From: Legionella lansingensis
GTDB lineage: Bacteria > Pseudomonadota > Gammaproteobacteria > Legionellales > Legionellaceae
Reading direction: 5' to 3'
DNA: 64,000 bases
Assembly: GCF_900187355.1 (NCBI RefSeq)
Contig: NZ_LT906451.1
Location: forward strand, 1,795,001-1,859,000
Position 1 is the first letter of the stretch. Each line of letters begins with the position of its first letter. Shown here one piece after another: positions 49,042-61,559 of the stretch. The notes beneath the pieces were generated by a model, which did not search any database, was not told the DNA's origin, and was given only the letters and a program-made list of their open reading frames with translations. The position numbers were made by a program, and so were the translations under genes.

Positions 49042-50259
49042 TTAACCGTTTTTGCGCTTACCCATCTCGACTTTCTCACCCAAACAAAGAGCCATAAATA
49101 GAAGAAAAAAGTAACCAGAACCTGAATAAAACAGCAGTGAATCTGACAAATTGCCTATCATAAACGGTATCAACATGGCTAATGCTACCGCTTTTGTTTT
49201 ATCAAGTTGCAAGCTTGTCATGAATAAGCTAAAAAAGAAAAATAGCAATGCTGCCAAACCTGTTAAACCAAATTCAGCAGCAACTAGCCAATATTGACTA
49301 TGCGGCTCCCATAATCTCCATGTCCAGCTAGAGACAGGTTTCTCTTTTTGAAAATAATAAGTGAAGCTCGCCGTGCCATTACCAAATAAAACATGTCGTG
49401 TGAGAAGCTCATGAGCAAAATGATGGAACTGTAAGCGGTGACCTATATCCGTATTCTTTTTCTTGTTTTGCTTATAGCTTTGTACCTGTTGGGCCGCGTC
49501 ATTAACCCGCGTTTTCATGACGCTATTGTGACCCTTAAAATAACTCATCAAGAATACACTGATAACAAGAAGGAGCCACATGACGATATGGCGTAAGGTA
49601 CGAAATTGGAAGGTGAATAAACCCATGAGAAGGAAATACATCACATAACCGGTACGACCACTATTTACGAAGAGCACATGATAAGTGAAGAATATTGCGA
49701 GCAGCACATAGACACTACGTGTATAGCCTGATCGGCGATGGGCAAGTAAACAGGACAAGTACGTGGCAAAAGCAACCATGAAACCCGTCATGATGTGGTT
49801 ACGAAAGACAAAATCAGGCTTAAAATTGAAAGACTGTAAATAGCCGTGAAATTTCAGAATGGATAATGTCGACGTGATTATCATGGCGAGTAAGAAAGCA
49901 TGTATGCTCATTTGCCTGGTTTTGCCATGTTGAAAACCCGCCACGAGGATAGGTAAATAAAGTAATTTGCTATATTTTTCAATGACAAATGCTTTATCTG
50001 CGAAAGCAGCCGGACTCCAAAAACAAGCAATGACAGCTAGCAAGAAGAGTATATAGGCGGCGATACACCACTTCTCAGAGAGAACGCTCCATATATCAGC
50101 CCGTAAACTTGGACTCAGTAAGATAGTTAGAACCGACAAAGCTATGCCTATGCTTTTCGCAGTTGAGCTTATTGGCACTGCCAACAATGTTATTGCCAGT
50201 AATAACGATGCCCATTTTTGCCATGGGAATTTTTCTACAAGATGAAGTGAAGTCTCCAT
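49042..50259 (-). CDS. waaL: O-antigen ligase family protein (WaaL-like)
   Basis: A 405-residue membrane protein with about ten helices. The Wzy_C/ligase region contains NSGRTGYVMYFLLMGL, and the large periplasmic loop (about 255-310) holds TDIGHRLQFHHFAHEL and the motif WEPHSQYWLVAAEFGLTGL, with the histidine position conserved in O-antigen ligases. It attaches O-chain from the lipid carrier to LPS core on the periplasmic face. The gene follows a core glycosyltransferase by seven bases, supporting an LPS role. Confidence 0.85.
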   Translation of the reverse strand: METSLHLVEKFPWQKWASLLLAITLLAVPISSTAKSIGIALSVLTILLSPSLRADIWSVLSEKWCIAAYILFLLAVIACFWSPAAFADKAFVIEKYSKLLYLPILVAGFQHGKTRQMSIHAFLLAMIITSTLSILKFHGYLQSFNFKPDFVFRNHIMTGFMVAFATYLSCLLAHRRSGYTRSVYVLLAIFFTYHVLFVNSGRTGYVMYFLLMGLFTFQFRTLRHIVMWLLLVISVFLMSYFKGHNSVMKTRVNDAAQQVQSYKQNKKKNTDIGHRLQFHHFAHELLTRHVLFGNGTASFTYYFQKEKPVSSWTWRLWEPHSQYWLVAAEFGLTGLAALLFFFFSLFMTSLQLDKTKAVALAMLIPFMIGNLSDSLLFYSGSGYFFLLFMALCLGEKVEMGKRKNG

Positions 50260-50266
50260 TTCTCAT

Positions 50267-51037
50267 TTATTCCTTAAGTATTTTGGGTAATTTGTCTGTG
50301 TGTGAATCACGATAATGTTGCTTGATGCCTCGATAAAAGGTTCCTTGGGAGCTCAATACAGCCAATAGGAAGCCAGCCTTACCATCCAGAAAACCTCGTT
50401 GTAAAAAATAACAACGAAAAAACATCCAACTGCTTGCTGCCAAAATTTTTAGCAAGCTTGGTGATTTTTGCTGCTGGATTCTGATCCTGGCTGTATAGGA
50501 TGAATACTTATTCATTTTGGAAAGAGCATGACTAACGTCTTGAAAAGAATGATGCTGTATTGCCGCTTTCAATCGCGCTACTCTCGCAGAAGCAGGTAAA
50601 ATAACTTTCTCATGAATGATATCATCGCTATAACATGCACCCGCGCGTTTAAAAAGTCGAATATGCCTTTTAGGACAAATGGAGAAACGTAGCAGCTTAC
50701 CATAGAAATTCATGCGAATTGGAATACGATAGGCATCAGCTTGATTATCGCTCATTGCTTTTTTAATGGCATTCTTTAAGTTTTCATCTACTGTCTCATC
50801 GGCATCCAAATTCAATACCCAATCACCAGTAGCATAAGATAAAGTTCGCTGTTTTTGTATACCATAGCCTTGCCAATCGGTGCAATAAACATTTTTTGTG
50901 AATTCTTTCGCAATGGCAACAGTGTTATCGCTACTACCTGAATCCAGAACAATAATCTCATCTGCCCATTGTACGGATGTTAAACAACGACGTATATTCG
51001 CTTCTTCATCTTTTACAATAATGATGACACTCAGCAT
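50267..51037 (-). CDS. LPS core glycosyltransferase family 2 (WaaE/KdtX-like)
   Basis: A 256-residue GT2 enzyme. N-terminal GT-A fold with LSVIIIVKDEEANIRRCL, the EIIVLDSGSSDNT nucleotide-sugar site, and metal-binding DxD within LNLDADETVDENLK. The C-terminal part (PKRHIRLFKR, FRCYFLQRGFLDGKAGFLLA) is typical of the WaaE/KdtX inner-core glucosyltransferases. First gene of the two-gene LPS unit. Confidence 0.85.
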   Translation of the reverse strand: MLSVIIIVKDEEANIRRCLTSVQWADEIIVLDSGSSDNTVAIAKEFTKNVYCTDWQGYGIQKQRTLSYATGDWVLNLDADETVDENLKNAIKKAMSDNQADAYRIPIRMNFYGKLLRFSICPKRHIRLFKRAGACYSDDIIHEKVILPASARVARLKAAIQHHSFQDVSHALSKMNKYSSYTARIRIQQQKSPSLLKILAASSWMFFRCYFLQRGFLDGKAGFLLAVLSSQGTFYRGIKQHYRDSHTDKLPKILKE

Positions 51038-51125
51038 AGAAGAACCAGCTTAACGTAATTGCGGCAATTCTACCTTAGATAAAGCGTGATTGTTAGGTCT
51101 GGATATTTATGATTTATAAGAAAAT

Positions 51126-51157
51126 ATAAAAAAAATGCGCTTTAATGAAAGCGCATT
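51126..51157 (-). terminator. Rho-independent terminator of clpA
   Basis: On the minus strand AATGCGCTTT, a CATT loop, AAAGCGCATT, then a run of eight T. It lies 22 bases after the clpA stop and ahead of the LPS genes. Confidence 0.9.
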
Positions 51158-51179
51158 AAGGCACGAAATTTACCAGGAT

Positions 51180-53441
51180 TTAACATACCCCTTCTCTATG
51201 ATCATGACTATCGAAATGCAATTTACCATCTTTTACTCTTAGGGTTACATGACCACCATTCGCCAATTTACCAAAGAGTAATTCATCAGCAAGTGGCTTC
51301 TTCACATTTTCTTGAATTAATCTTGCCATTGGTCGAGCACCCATCGTTTTGTCATACCCATGCTCGATAAGCCAATCACGAGCGGCCTTATCGACTTTAA
51401 AGCTAACTCCTTTATTGCTCAATTGTTCATCAAGCTCCATGATAAATTTATCAACAACCAAACCGATAGTTACATTGTCCAAAGGCGCAAAATTAATGAT
51501 GGCATCCAACCTGTTCCTAAATTCCGGGCTGAATTGTCTTCTTATCACTTCTAATCCATCGTTGCTGTTATCTTGCCATGAGAAACCGATAGAATTCCTA
51601 CTGATTTCAGTGGCTCCAGCATTAGAGGTCATCACCAGAATGACATGCCTAAAATCAGCCTGGCGTCCATTTGTGTCTGTCAATGTTCCATGATCCATAA
51701 TTTGCAACAATAAATTGAACACATCAGGATGAGCTTTTTCTATCTCATCCAGTAGTAGAACCGCGTGGGGGTTTTTTGTTACTGCTTCGGTTAATAATCC
51801 ACCTTGATCATAACCAACATAGCCTGGAGGTGCGCCAATTAAACGCGAAACAGTATGTTTTTCCATGTACTCAGACATATCAAAACGCAGCAATTCAATA
51901 CCTAACACATTAGCAAGCTGTTTGGTAACTTCTGTTTTACCAACACCCGTCGGTCCTGCAAATAAGAAACAACCAACAGGTTTTTGTGGGTCACGAAGAC
52001 CTGAACGAGCAAGTTTTATGGCAGAGGCCAAAGCGGTAATCGCCACATCTTGACCGTAAACGAGCAATTTTAAATCGCGCTCAAGGTTACGCAGAGTGTC
52101 TTTGTCTCTAGCAGAAACCTTCTTAACTGGGATACGTGCAATTTTAGCCACAACGCTCTCAATTTCTGTTACACCGATGATTTTTTTACGCTTATTGGCT
52201 GTGAGTAAATTTTGATAGGCACCTGCCTCATCCACAACATCAATGGCTTTATCTGGTAAGAAACGATCATTGATATATTTTGCAGAGAGTTCTGCTGCAG
52301 CCTTTAGAGCAGGAATGGAGAACTTAACACCATGATGATCTTCTAAACGACCTTTCAAGCCTTTAAGAATTTCAAACGTTTCCTCAACGCTTGGTTCTAT
52401 AATATCTATTTTTTGGAAACGTCGAGCAAGTGCTCTGTCTTTTTCAAAAATACCACGATATTCTTGATAAGTTGTGGAGCCAATGCATTTTAATTCGCCA
52501 TTTGCTAATAGCGGTTTAATAAGGTTTGATGCGTCCATTACCCCACCTGAAGCAGCGCCAGCTCCAATAATAGTATGGATTTCATCAATAAAAAGAACAG
52601 CTCCTTCTTGTTGTGATAATTGTTTTAAAACCGCTTTCAAGCGTTTCTCAAAGTCCCCACGGTATTTCGTACCAGCCAATAATGCACCCAAATCCAAAGA
52701 GTAAACGATGCAATGATGAATGGCCTCAGGCACTTCCCCATCAACGATGCGGCGAGCTAATCCTTCCGCAATCGCAGTTTTACCTACCCCAGCTTCGCCA
52801 ACAAGCAAAGGGTTATTCTTGCGGCGGCGACATAATACTTGAATCGTTCTTTGGATCTCCTCGTGACGGCCAATTAATGGATCAATTTTGCCCATTCTGG
52901 CCCGTTTATTGAGATTCATGCAGTAACTTTCAAGCGGAGATTCACTGGTTTCATTACTCAGGGTATCTTCGTCCATAGGATTCATACTTTCGCCCATATC
53001 GTTATGATATTTAGAGACACCATGAGAAATATAATTGATAACGTCTAAGCGAGTAATATTTTCACGACGCAAAAAATAAACAGCTTGACTTTCTTGTTCA
53101 CTAAAGATGGCTGCCAAGACATTGGCACCTGTAACTTCTGTTTTGCCTGCAGATTGAACATGGAAAACAGCTCGTTGTAACACACGTTGAAAACCCAATG
53201 TTGGTTGGGTCTCTCTATCTAGCTCATCCTCTGGGATCCTGGGAGTGGTTTCATCAATAAATTCAATTAAATCTCGACGCAAAGCATCAATATTTGCATC
53301 GCAAGCCTGTAAAACGTTACCCGCAGCTGGATTATCAAGCAATGACAGTAGCAAATGTTCCACAGTCATGAATTCATGACGCTTCTCTTTTGCTTCCTTA
53401 AACGCCAGATTTAAGGTGAATTCAAGTTCTTTGTTTAACAT
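51180..53441 (-). CDS. clpA: ATP-dependent Clp protease ATP-binding subunit ClpA
   Basis: AAA+ unfoldase partner of ClpP, 753 residues against 758 in E. coli. The N domain (1-145) starts [20 protein letters not shown]. Module D1 has Walker [20 protein letters not shown] and module D2 [18 protein letters not shown], with Walker [11 protein letters not shown] and [16 protein letters not shown]. Sensor and pore residues are also present ([24 protein letters not shown]). It sits directly after clpS. Confidence 0.98.
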   Translation of the reverse strand: MLNKELEFTLNLAFKEAKEKRHEFMTVEHLLLSLLDNPAAGNVLQACDANIDALRRDLIEFIDETTPRIPEDELDRETQPTLGFQRVLQRAVFHVQSAGKTEVTGANVLAAIFSEQESQAVYFLRRENITRLDVINYISHGVSKYHNDMGESMNPMDEDTLSNETSESPLESYCMNLNKRARMGKIDPLIGRHEEIQRTIQVLCRRRKNNPLLVGEAGVGKTAIAEGLARRIVDGEVPEAIHHCIVYSLDLGALLAGTKYRGDFEKRLKAVLKQLSQQEGAVLFIDEIHTIIGAGAASGGVMDASNLIKPLLANGELKCIGSTTYQEYRGIFEKDRALARRFQKIDIIEPSVEETFEILKGLKGRLEDHHGVKFSIPALKAAAELSAKYINDRFLPDKAIDVVDEAGAYQNLLTANKRKKIIGVTEIESVVAKIARIPVKKVSARDKDTLRNLERDLKLLVYGQDVAITALASAIKLARSGLRDPQKPVGCFLFAGPTGVGKTEVTKQLANVLGIELLRFDMSEYMEKHTVSRLIGAPPGYVGYDQGGLLTEAVTKNPHAVLLLDEIEKAHPDVFNLLLQIMDHGTLTDTNGRQADFRHVILVMTSNAGATEISRNSIGFSWQDNSNDGLEVIRRQFSPEFRNRLDAIINFAPLDNVTIGLVVDKFIMELDEQLSNKGVSFKVDKAARDWLIEHGYDKTMGARPMARLIQENVKKPLADELLFGKLANGGHVTLRVKDGKLHFDSHDHREGVC

Positions 53442-53468
53442 TGTCGTGCTCCTCTCCAGCCACCACCA

Positions 53469-53792
53469 CTATTCTGGTTCCATGGCACATAACAGGGGGT
53501 GTTGATTGCTTCTCGCATGATCATTGACTAAAGCAACCTTTGTTTCTGCTATGTCCCTAGTAAAAATACCACAAACGCCCTTCCCCAAAATATGAACCTG
53601 TAACATCACCTGAGTTGCTACCTCTTCATTGAAATGGAAGAATCGCTTCAATACCTCCACCACAAATTCCATTGGCGTATAATCGTCGTTAAGCAAAATT
53701 ACCTTATATTTCCTAGGTTGTTTGAGCTTAGGGACAACCTCTGATTCAGCTGTTTTATGCTCAACAATTTCCTCTAAAGACCATCCACTCAT
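53469..53792 (-). CDS. clpS: ClpA adaptor protein ClpS
   Basis: N-degron recognition adaptor for ClpAP, 107 residues. Core motif [20 protein letters not shown] at about 30-49, with the hydrophobic pocket residues, then [20 protein letters not shown]. The N-terminal extension up to about residue 28 is flexible, as usual. ATG at 53792 with AAAGGG nine bases upstream was preferred to a GTG at 53801. Twenty-seven bases separate it from clpA, in the standard clpS-clpA operon. Confidence 0.95.
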   Translation of the reverse strand: MSGWSLEEIVEHKTAESEVVPKLKQPRKYKVILLNDDYTPMEFVVEVLKRFFHFNEEVATQVMLQVHILGKGVCGIFTRDIAETKVALVNDHARSNQHPLLCAMEPE

Positions 53793-53919
53793 AACATACA
53801 CCCTTTACTAATTTTATAGACTTCTAATGGGCATTTGGCCAGTAAAAATTGATTTAATTCTTGAAAAAAATTAAACCTTGTGACAACGAACAACACCTTG
53901 ATTAGATTGCATTCATTTT

Positions 53920-53974
53920 GGCTTGACCAAGAGACCTGGAGTCCAGCATAAGGGCTTAGATCTTCCGGTCAAGC
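53920..53974. repeat. Degenerate GGCTTGACC REP element
   Basis: GGCTTGACC at 53920-53928 and its complement GGTCAAGC at 53967-53974, with weaker inner pairing. It lies in the 242-base gap upstream of clpS and downstream of icd, and appears to be a decayed copy of the repeat at 48901. Confidence 0.55.
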
Positions 53975-54034
53975 TTAAGGGATGACAACAGAGCGTATTC
54001 AGTTACTGTCTGCAGCATGAAGAATATGTATCAA

Positions 54035-55291
54035 TTACATATGTTTAATGATTTCCTGTCCAAATCCTGAGCTGCTAACACAAGTAGCCTTTTCCATTAA
54101 GCGCTCAAAATCATAAGTTACTGTTTTCGCCTCGATGGCTCCTTCTGTTCCTTTGATAATGTAATCTGCTGCCTCAATCCACCCCAAATGACGCAGCATC
54201 ATTTCAGCAGATAAAATTAAAGAGCCAGGGTTAACTTTGTTTTGACCCGCATATCTAGGAGCAGTACCATGGGTAGCTTCAAAAACCGCAACCTTATCAC
54301 CGATGTTAGCACCTGGGGCAATACCAATCCCTCCCACCTGGGCCGCCAGAGCATCAGAAATATAGTCTCCATTTAAATTAAGCGTTGCAATAACACTATA
54401 GTCCTCGGGTCTTAGCAAAATTTGTTGTAGAAAAGCGTCTGCAATCACATCTTTGATAATAATGCGTTTACCATTTTTAGGATTGGTTAATTGCAGCCAT
54501 GGACCACCTTCATGTTCTGTAGCGCCAAATACTTCACGGGCAACTTGATAGCCCCAATCTTTAAATGCACCTTCAGTAAACTTCATGATATTACCCTTGT
54601 GTACCAAAGTAACCGAATCACGATCATTATCGATGGCATACTGAATGGCCGCCTTTACTAAACGAGAAGTACCTTCCTTGGAAACAGGCTTAATACCTAT
54701 GCCACAATGTTCTGGGAAACGAATTTTTTTGACACCCATTTCTTTCTGCAAAAAATGGATAATTTTCTTGGCTTCAGCGGAATCCGCCTGCCATTCGATC
54801 CCGGCATAAATATCCTCGGAATTTTCACGGAAAATGACCATATTGGTTTTCCAAGGCTCTTTAACTGGACTTGGAGTACCGGCAAAATAACGAATTGGAC
54901 GCAAGCAGGTATAAAGATCGAGTTCTTGGCGAATAGCGACATTCAAGGAGCGAATTCCTCCGCCGACCGGGGTGGTGAGTGGCCCTTTAATAGCTACAAC
55001 ATATTTTTTCATCGCCTCCAACGTTTCTTGTGGTAGCCACTGATCTGGACCATAGACTTTAGTTGCTTTTTCACCTGCATAGACCTCCATCCAAGCAATC
55101 TTTTTTTGATTTCCATAAGCTTTTGCTACTGCCGCGTCAACAACATTAATCATCGGCGGAGTCACATCCACGCCTATACCATCACCTTCAATAAAAGGAA
55201 TAATTGGGAAATTAGGGACTTTTAAAGATAAATCCGCACCAACTGTAATGGCTTGCCCCTGGGCTGGGACATGAATTTTTGCAAACGTCAT
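54035..55291 (-). CDS. icd: NADP-dependent isocitrate dehydrogenase
   Basis: TCA-cycle enzyme, 418 residues (E. coli 416), converting isocitrate to 2-oxoglutarate. The active-site/phosphorylation motif is [20 protein letters not shown] near residue 113, metal ligands in [17 protein letters not shown], and cofactor-specificity region [12 protein letters not shown]. The start at 55291 has GGAG six bases upstream; earlier in-frame ATGs add a non-conserved extension. It diverges from rluE. Confidence 0.97.
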   Translation of the reverse strand: MTFAKIHVPAQGQAITVGADLSLKVPNFPIIPFIEGDGIGVDVTPPMINVVDAAVAKAYGNQKKIAWMEVYAGEKATKVYGPDQWLPQETLEAMKKYVVAIKGPLTTPVGGGIRSLNVAIRQELDLYTCLRPIRYFAGTPSPVKEPWKTNMVIFRENSEDIYAGIEWQADSAEAKKIIHFLQKEMGVKKIRFPEHCGIGIKPVSKEGTSRLVKAAIQYAIDNDRDSVTLVHKGNIMKFTEGAFKDWGYQVAREVFGATEHEGGPWLQLTNPKNGKRIIIKDVIADAFLQQILLRPEDYSVIATLNLNGDYISDALAAQVGGIGIAPGANIGDKVAVFEATHGTAPRYAGQNKVNPGSLILSAEMMLRHLGWIEAADYIIKGTEGAIEAKTVTYDFERLMEKATCVSSSGFGQEIIKHM

Positions 55292-55395
55292 TGGCAACTC
55301 CATCAATTTAAAATCAATAATCATAGCATTGAAAATCCTTTGTCCCAAATGCGTTTGCTTGTAATAATAAAACTATTTACAACTTGGTTAGAATC

Positions 55396-55956
55396 GTGGC
55401 GAACATTCTACTGTTTAATAAACCTTTTGGTGTGTTATGTCAGTTCACGGGTGAAGAAGGAGAAAAAACCTTAGCTGATTATATTGATCGACCTAATTTT
55501 TACGCAGCAGGTCGTTTGGATAAAAACAGTGAAGGATTGGTGTTGTTAACTGATGATGGAACATTGCAACATCAACTAAGCCACCCTAAGTTTAATAAAC
55601 AAAAATACTATTGGGTGCAAGTTGAAGGCCAACCTACCGATAAAGATCTTAAGCCTTTTCAACAAGGGTTGGCTATTAAGGATACACGATTTTTACCCGC
55701 CAAAGTGAAAATTATTGCTGAGCCAACATTGTGGCCCAGGATTCCTCCGGTACGCTTCCGTAAAACAATACCAACGACCTGGCTTGATATTGTTTTACGA
55801 GAAGGAAAGAATCACCAAATTCGTAGAATGACAGCTGCCATAGGTTTTCCTACCCTAAGATTGGTCCGCTATCGTATAGCTAACTGGTCTTTAGGGGAAC
55901 TGCACCCTGGGGATTATCGCCTTATCTCAACGACTATAAAAGGCTTTCGCTCGTAA
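55396..55956 (+). CDS. rluE: 23S rRNA pseudouridine synthase RluE
   Basis: RluE modifies U2457 of 23S rRNA in E. coli. The protein has about 186 residues with motif I ILLFNKPFGVLCQFTGEEG, catalytic aspartate in YAAGRLDKNSEGLVLLT, and GKNHQIRRMTAAIGFPTLRL near the end. There is no N-terminal S4 domain, as in RluE. The start is not certain: GTG at 55396 and TTG at 55384 are both in frame and neither has a good ribosome-binding site. The last 30 bases overlap the mreD 3' end on the other strand. Confidence 0.88.
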   Translation: MANILLFNKPFGVLCQFTGEEGEKTLADYIDRPNFYAAGRLDKNSEGLVLLTDDGTLQHQLSHPKFNKQKYYWVQVEGQPTDKDLKPFQQGLAIKDTRFLPAKVKIIAEPTLWPRIPPVRFRKTIPTTWLDIVLREGKNHQIRRMTAAIGFPTLRLVRYRIANWSLGELHPGDYRLISTTIKGFRS

Positions 55957-56405
55957 TGTATCATCAGCTATGAGCCTAACCCAAGGCCAGAGAATCATAC
56001 TAACGAAGGCACTGCCCACCAACATCATAAAAGAAACATGATAGCCCAAGAATGACTCTATCACGAAAATAAGTAGTTGATAGAGGAAACAGAAAAAACC
56101 AATTAAAGCCATTTGTTGCCACATTGAGAAGAAATTAAAGCGACGCGCCTTATTGCTTGCAATCCAAGTGACTAAGGATAAGGCAAAGACATGCTCTCCA
56201 AGTACGGTAGACAATAAGACATCCAGGAGCAAGCCAATAATAATCAAAAGGGGTATATTGAAATAGTTCGGTAAAAAAAATTGTAAGTATAAAACCAGCA
56301 TCAAAACCCAGGGAGGTCTAAGTCCCACTAACAACTCGGGTAAAGGTAGAATGGTTAAAGCAAGCGCTAAAATTACGGCGATGAATAAACGCAGATACAA
56401 GACGT

Positions 56406-56409
<4 letters not shown>
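55927..56409 (-). CDS. mreD: Rod shape-determining protein MreD
   Basis: A 160-residue membrane protein with five to six helices, start MNVLYLRLFIAVILALALTI, last gene of mreBCD. The conserved LPLPELLVGLRPPWVLMLVLY and LGEHVFALSLVTWIA segments identify it. It bridges MreC to the elongasome enzymes. It overlaps mreC by four bases and rluE convergently by 30. Confidence 0.92.
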
Positions 56410-58404
<1,995 letters not shown>

Positions 58405-58463
58405 TTAAGATTTTTGAGCCCCCTCACCCTACCCTCCACGACCATAATTAAGGAATTTAATCA

Positions 58464-58615
58464 CTACGTCCCGCGACTTGTTCGCGGGATCCAACGATGC
58501 TCCGAGACTGCTGGATCCCGCGAACAAGTCGCGGGACGTAGGCAAAGGAATTTGTGTCTTAACTTAATGGCAGTGACCCTACCCTCTCCCCCATGCTTCG
58601 CACGGTGGAGAGGGA
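58464..58615. repeat. Palindromic repeat with conserved tail, plus hairpin after comEA
   Basis: Perfect 30-base arms (58464-58493 with 58512-58541, beginning CTACGTCCCGCGACTTG) around an 18-base loop, then CTTAACTTAATGGCAGTGAC at 58557-58576, the same tail as at 9280-9301. A second hairpin CCCTCTCC/GGAGAGGG at about 58583-58615 lies next to the comEA stop and may end that transcript. These fill most of the 278-base gap between comEA and mreB. Confidence 0.85.
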
Positions 58616-58619
58616 AACG

Positions 58620-58940
58620 TCAATCGATGGTAAAAACTGCTTGTAATTGTGCAAGATTTCTCTTAACAAATTGCTTGCCTAATCCACGTACTTGAGATAA
58701 TTCTTCAATGGATTTAAAAGCGCCGTGTTCTTCACGATACTTCACAATAGCTTGTGCACGTTTCTGACCGATACCTTTTACTGAGTTAGCAAGATTATGC
58801 ACATCAGCTTTGTTTAGATTAATTTTGGCACGCGATTGCTCTTTTTTTATAGTAGATAAATTGTTTGCTTGCGAAGCAGCCTGAATGGGAAAGGATACAA
58901 CACACAACGATAATACAGCAGCAAATAAATTTGCTTTCAT
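58620..58940 (-). CDS. comEA: ComEA-family helix-hairpin-helix protein
   Basis: A 106-residue exported protein with signal peptide ending SFPIQAAS and two helix-hairpin-helix motifs at about 42-103: INLNKADVHNLANSVKGIGQ and KSIEELSQVRGLGKQFVKRN. ComEA binds incoming DNA in the periplasm during natural transformation, a role shown in Legionella. Single-gene unit. Confidence 0.9.
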   Translation of the reverse strand: MKANLFAAVLSLCVVSFPIQAASQANNLSTIKKEQSRAKINLNKADVHNLANSVKGIGQKRAQAIVKYREEHGAFKSIEELSQVRGLGKQFVKRNLAQLQAVFTID

Positions 58941-59055
58941 TTACATTCTCCTTAATTGTTGGACTTGGCCAGTTTAGAACATGATGAGTTTTCAACCAGC
59001 CCTTTTACTTCTTGCTTTTTCCTGCAAGAAGCAAAAGAGTATCGCAAGATTTTTT

Positions 59056-60480
59056 TTATCTGTCGAGAGTTGTCTGATGATAATGAGAATTGAGCACGAA
59101 CGCGACGCAAGCCGTTAATTTCTTTGCCATTTCCAAGTGCAAAAATTCATTAGGCCCGTGGGCATTTGAGTGGGGTCCTAATACCCCAGTAATCATAAAC
59201 TGTGCTTTGGGAAATTTTTCTCCTAGCATACCCATGAACGGAATGGTTCCTCCTTCACCAATGTAAGCAGCAGGTTTTTGATAAAAGGTGAGTGAAGCAT
59301 CATTAATCGCTTTCTCTAACCATTCAACCATCTTTGGTGCATTCCAGCCAACAGCTCCATCATGCACATGAAAAGCAACTTTTGCGTTATAAGGTGGGTT
59401 ACTGGTTAGCGCTTCTTGCATTGCCGCTAGCGCTTTTTGGGGCAATACCAATGGCGGTAGACGCATGGAGAGTTTCAGCGACGTTTTTGGTCTCAACACA
59501 TTCCCTGCATCAGCAGTAGCAGGTAAACCCATTGCACCCGTCACAGCAAGAGCAGGTCTCCAACTTCGATTTAAAATTAACTCTCTTCTGTTATGCGTAA
59601 CAGGTTCGACACCAGAATGAAAAGGAATATTGCTGTAAACTTCATTGCCTAGAATTTCTGCACAGGCAGCAGCCTGCCTCACTCGATCTTCAGGGATATC
59701 GCAATACAAAGCCTCCAATTTAATTTCACCAGTGGTTTCATCTTCGATCCGGCTAATTAATTGCTTTGCTATACGGAAACTATCAGCAACAATTCCACTG
59801 GCATAACCTGAATGCACTCCCTCGGTCAGAACATCAACCGTTAACTCACCAGTCACGTTACCGCGTAATGATGTCGTCATCCAGAGCTGATCATAATTCC
59901 CAGCGCCTGAATCCAGGCAAATCACCAAAGAAGGCTCACCAATTTTTTCTTTTAGAGTGTCAATATAAAAAGGTAAATCATGGCTGCCGCTCTCTTCACA
60001 TGCTTCAATCAGCAAAACACATCGTGCATGAGGCAAGCCTTGTGCTCGCAAAGCGTTTATCGCTGTTAGTGAGGCATAGGTGGCGTAGCCATCATCAGCA
60101 CTACCACGCCCATAAAGACGACCATCTTTAATAACCGGCTTCCACGGCCCCAAAGACTCATGCCAGCCACTCATCTCTGGTTGTTTGTCTAAATGACCAT
60201 AAAGCAATACGGTTTCTTTGCTTTCCCCTGGAACCTCCATTAGCAATAAAGGTGTACGTCCAGGAAGACGAGCAATTTCTAAGGTCATACCTGCAGGCGC
60301 ATGGTTTCTGCACCACTCAGCAACATGACTTACTGCACGCTCCATATGACCATGTTCCTGCCATTGTGCATCAAAATGAGGAGATTTATTGGGAATTTTA
60401 ATATACTCGCAAAGACTAGGTAGAATGTTGTCCTGCCATTGCTGAGCAACGTACTCATACAGTTTCTGGGAATTCAACAT
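59056..60480 (-). CDS. M20-family metallopeptidase
   Basis: A 474-residue di-zinc peptidase. Zinc ligands are visible in LLYGHLDKQPE (histidine), YGRGSADDGYATY (bridging aspartate), IEACEESGSHDLP (catalytic glutamate pair), VICLDSGAGN, and the C-terminal GPHSNAHGPNEFLHL. The lid domain is at about 205-340. Length and motifs fit dipeptidase/carboxypeptidase members acting on small peptides; the substrate is unknown. It overlaps murG by seven bases as the last gene of the operon. Confidence 0.9.
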   Translation of the reverse strand: MLNSQKLYEYVAQQWQDNILPSLCEYIKIPNKSPHFDAQWQEHGHMERAVSHVAEWCRNHAPAGMTLEIARLPGRTPLLLMEVPGESKETVLLYGHLDKQPEMSGWHESLGPWKPVIKDGRLYGRGSADDGYATYASLTAINALRAQGLPHARCVLLIEACEESGSHDLPFYIDTLKEKIGEPSLVICLDSGAGNYDQLWMTTSLRGNVTGELTVDVLTEGVHSGYASGIVADSFRIAKQLISRIEDETTGEIKLEALYCDIPEDRVRQAAACAEILGNEVYSNIPFHSGVEPVTHNRRELILNRSWRPALAVTGAMGLPATADAGNVLRPKTSLKLSMRLPPLVLPQKALAAMQEALTSNPPYNAKVAFHVHDGAVGWNAPKMVEWLEKAINDASLTFYQKPAAYIGEGGTIPFMGMLGEKFPKAQFMITGVLGPHSNAHGPNEFLHLEMAKKLTACVAFVLNSHYHQTTLDR

Positions 60481-61559
60481 GCATCTTCTCCTTGATACAC
60501 CTCGCGAAGTACAGCAATAATTTTTTCAGTAGCGGATTCGATATGAAGAGTCTTAATTTTGGCAATAATGTCTTCACGCTGTTGATCCACCTCTTTAATT
60601 GCGGCCAGAAGAGTATCAGGAGTTAAAACCTCTTCCTCGACAACCCTGCTGATGCCCTGCTCTTTAAAATAGTTAGCATTTTGAATTTGATCTCCGCGAC
60701 TGACTCTTGCTGATAATGGGATTAAGACATGCGGTTTTTCCAAGGCAAGAATTTCGTACAATGCATTAGCACCTGCTCTTGAAACAACCAATTGGCTGGC
60801 AGCAAATAAATCTGCCAATTCCTCATTTGCGTATTCAAATTGGTAATAATTACTCTTGTTCAATAAACGCTTATCGATTTTCCCTTTCCCACAGAGATGA
60901 ATAATCTGATACTGCTCACTTAATGCAGGTAAACACTGCCTTAAAGCCTCATTTAGCACGGTAGAGCCTTGACTACCCCCCATCACCAAGATACAAGGTT
61001 TATCATCGCGAAAACCACATAATGCTAAACCTTTGGTCTTTGATCCTTGAAATAGTTCTGGTCGTATGGGTGTACCTGTTACCGCAATTTTTCCTTGATT
61101 TTTAAAATGCTTTTTTGCTGCTGCAAATGTTACGCAGATTTTATTAACAAAAGGAAAGCTTAACCGGTTAGCCAAACCAGGGCTCATATCCGATTCGTGA
61201 GCAATCACTGGAATACGCTGTAACCAGGCAGCTAAAACAATTGGGAAAGCAACGAAACCCCCTTTAGAAAACACCATATCCGCTTTCAGTTTTCTCAATA
61301 AGCAATAGGCTTGACTAACTCCCAGAACAATTTTTATGGGATCTAAAAAATTTTGCCAACTAAAGTAACGTCTCAATTTGCCGGTACTGACTGCATGGTA
61401 AGGAATATTCAAGACCTGAATCATTGCTTTTTCTACACCGCCTTGCGAACCAATGTAATCAATTTGCCAACCATGAGCTCGCAATACTTCTATCAACGGC
61501 AAATTTGGGGTGACGTGGCCTGCAGTACCACCACCTGTAAAAACGATACGTGGACTCAT
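60474..61559 (-). CDS. murG: MurG-type UDP-GlcNAc transferase
   Basis: A 361-residue GT28 enzyme that adds GlcNAc to lipid I on the cytoplasmic face. N-terminal loop IVFTGGGTAGHVTPNLPLIE, then IGSQGGVEKAMI, KLRRYFSWQNFLDPIKIVLG, VFSKGGFVAFPIVLAAW and HESDMSPGLANRL; C-terminal VMGGSQGSTVLNEAL and SRAGANALYEILAL. Several of these resemble clostridial/bacillar MurG more than the usual gammaproteobacterial one, and the gene lies outside the dcw cluster. It may be a second copy. It overlaps nadC by four bases. Confidence 0.85.
   Translation of the reverse strand: MSPRIVFTGGGTAGHVTPNLPLIEVLRAHGWQIDYIGSQGGVEKAMIQVLNIPYHAVSTGKLRRYFSWQNFLDPIKIVLGVSQAYCLLRKLKADMVFSKGGFVAFPIVLAAWLQRIPVIAHESDMSPGLANRLSFPFVNKICVTFAAAKKHFKNQGKIAVTGTPIRPELFQGSKTKGLALCGFRDDKPCILVMGGSQGSTVLNEALRQCLPALSEQYQIIHLCGKGKIDKRLLNKSNYYQFEYANEELADLFAASQLVVSRAGANALYEILALEKPHVLIPLSARVSRGDQIQNANYFKEQGISRVVEEEVLTPDTLLAAIKEVDQQREDIIAKIKTLHIESATEKIIAVLREVYQGEDAC

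Noticed and set aside
58464-58541. Operator of mreB
   Set aside because: The palindrome is a member of a dispersed repeat set with a shared tail and lies over 120 bases upstream of the mreB start, so a specific operator role is not supported.
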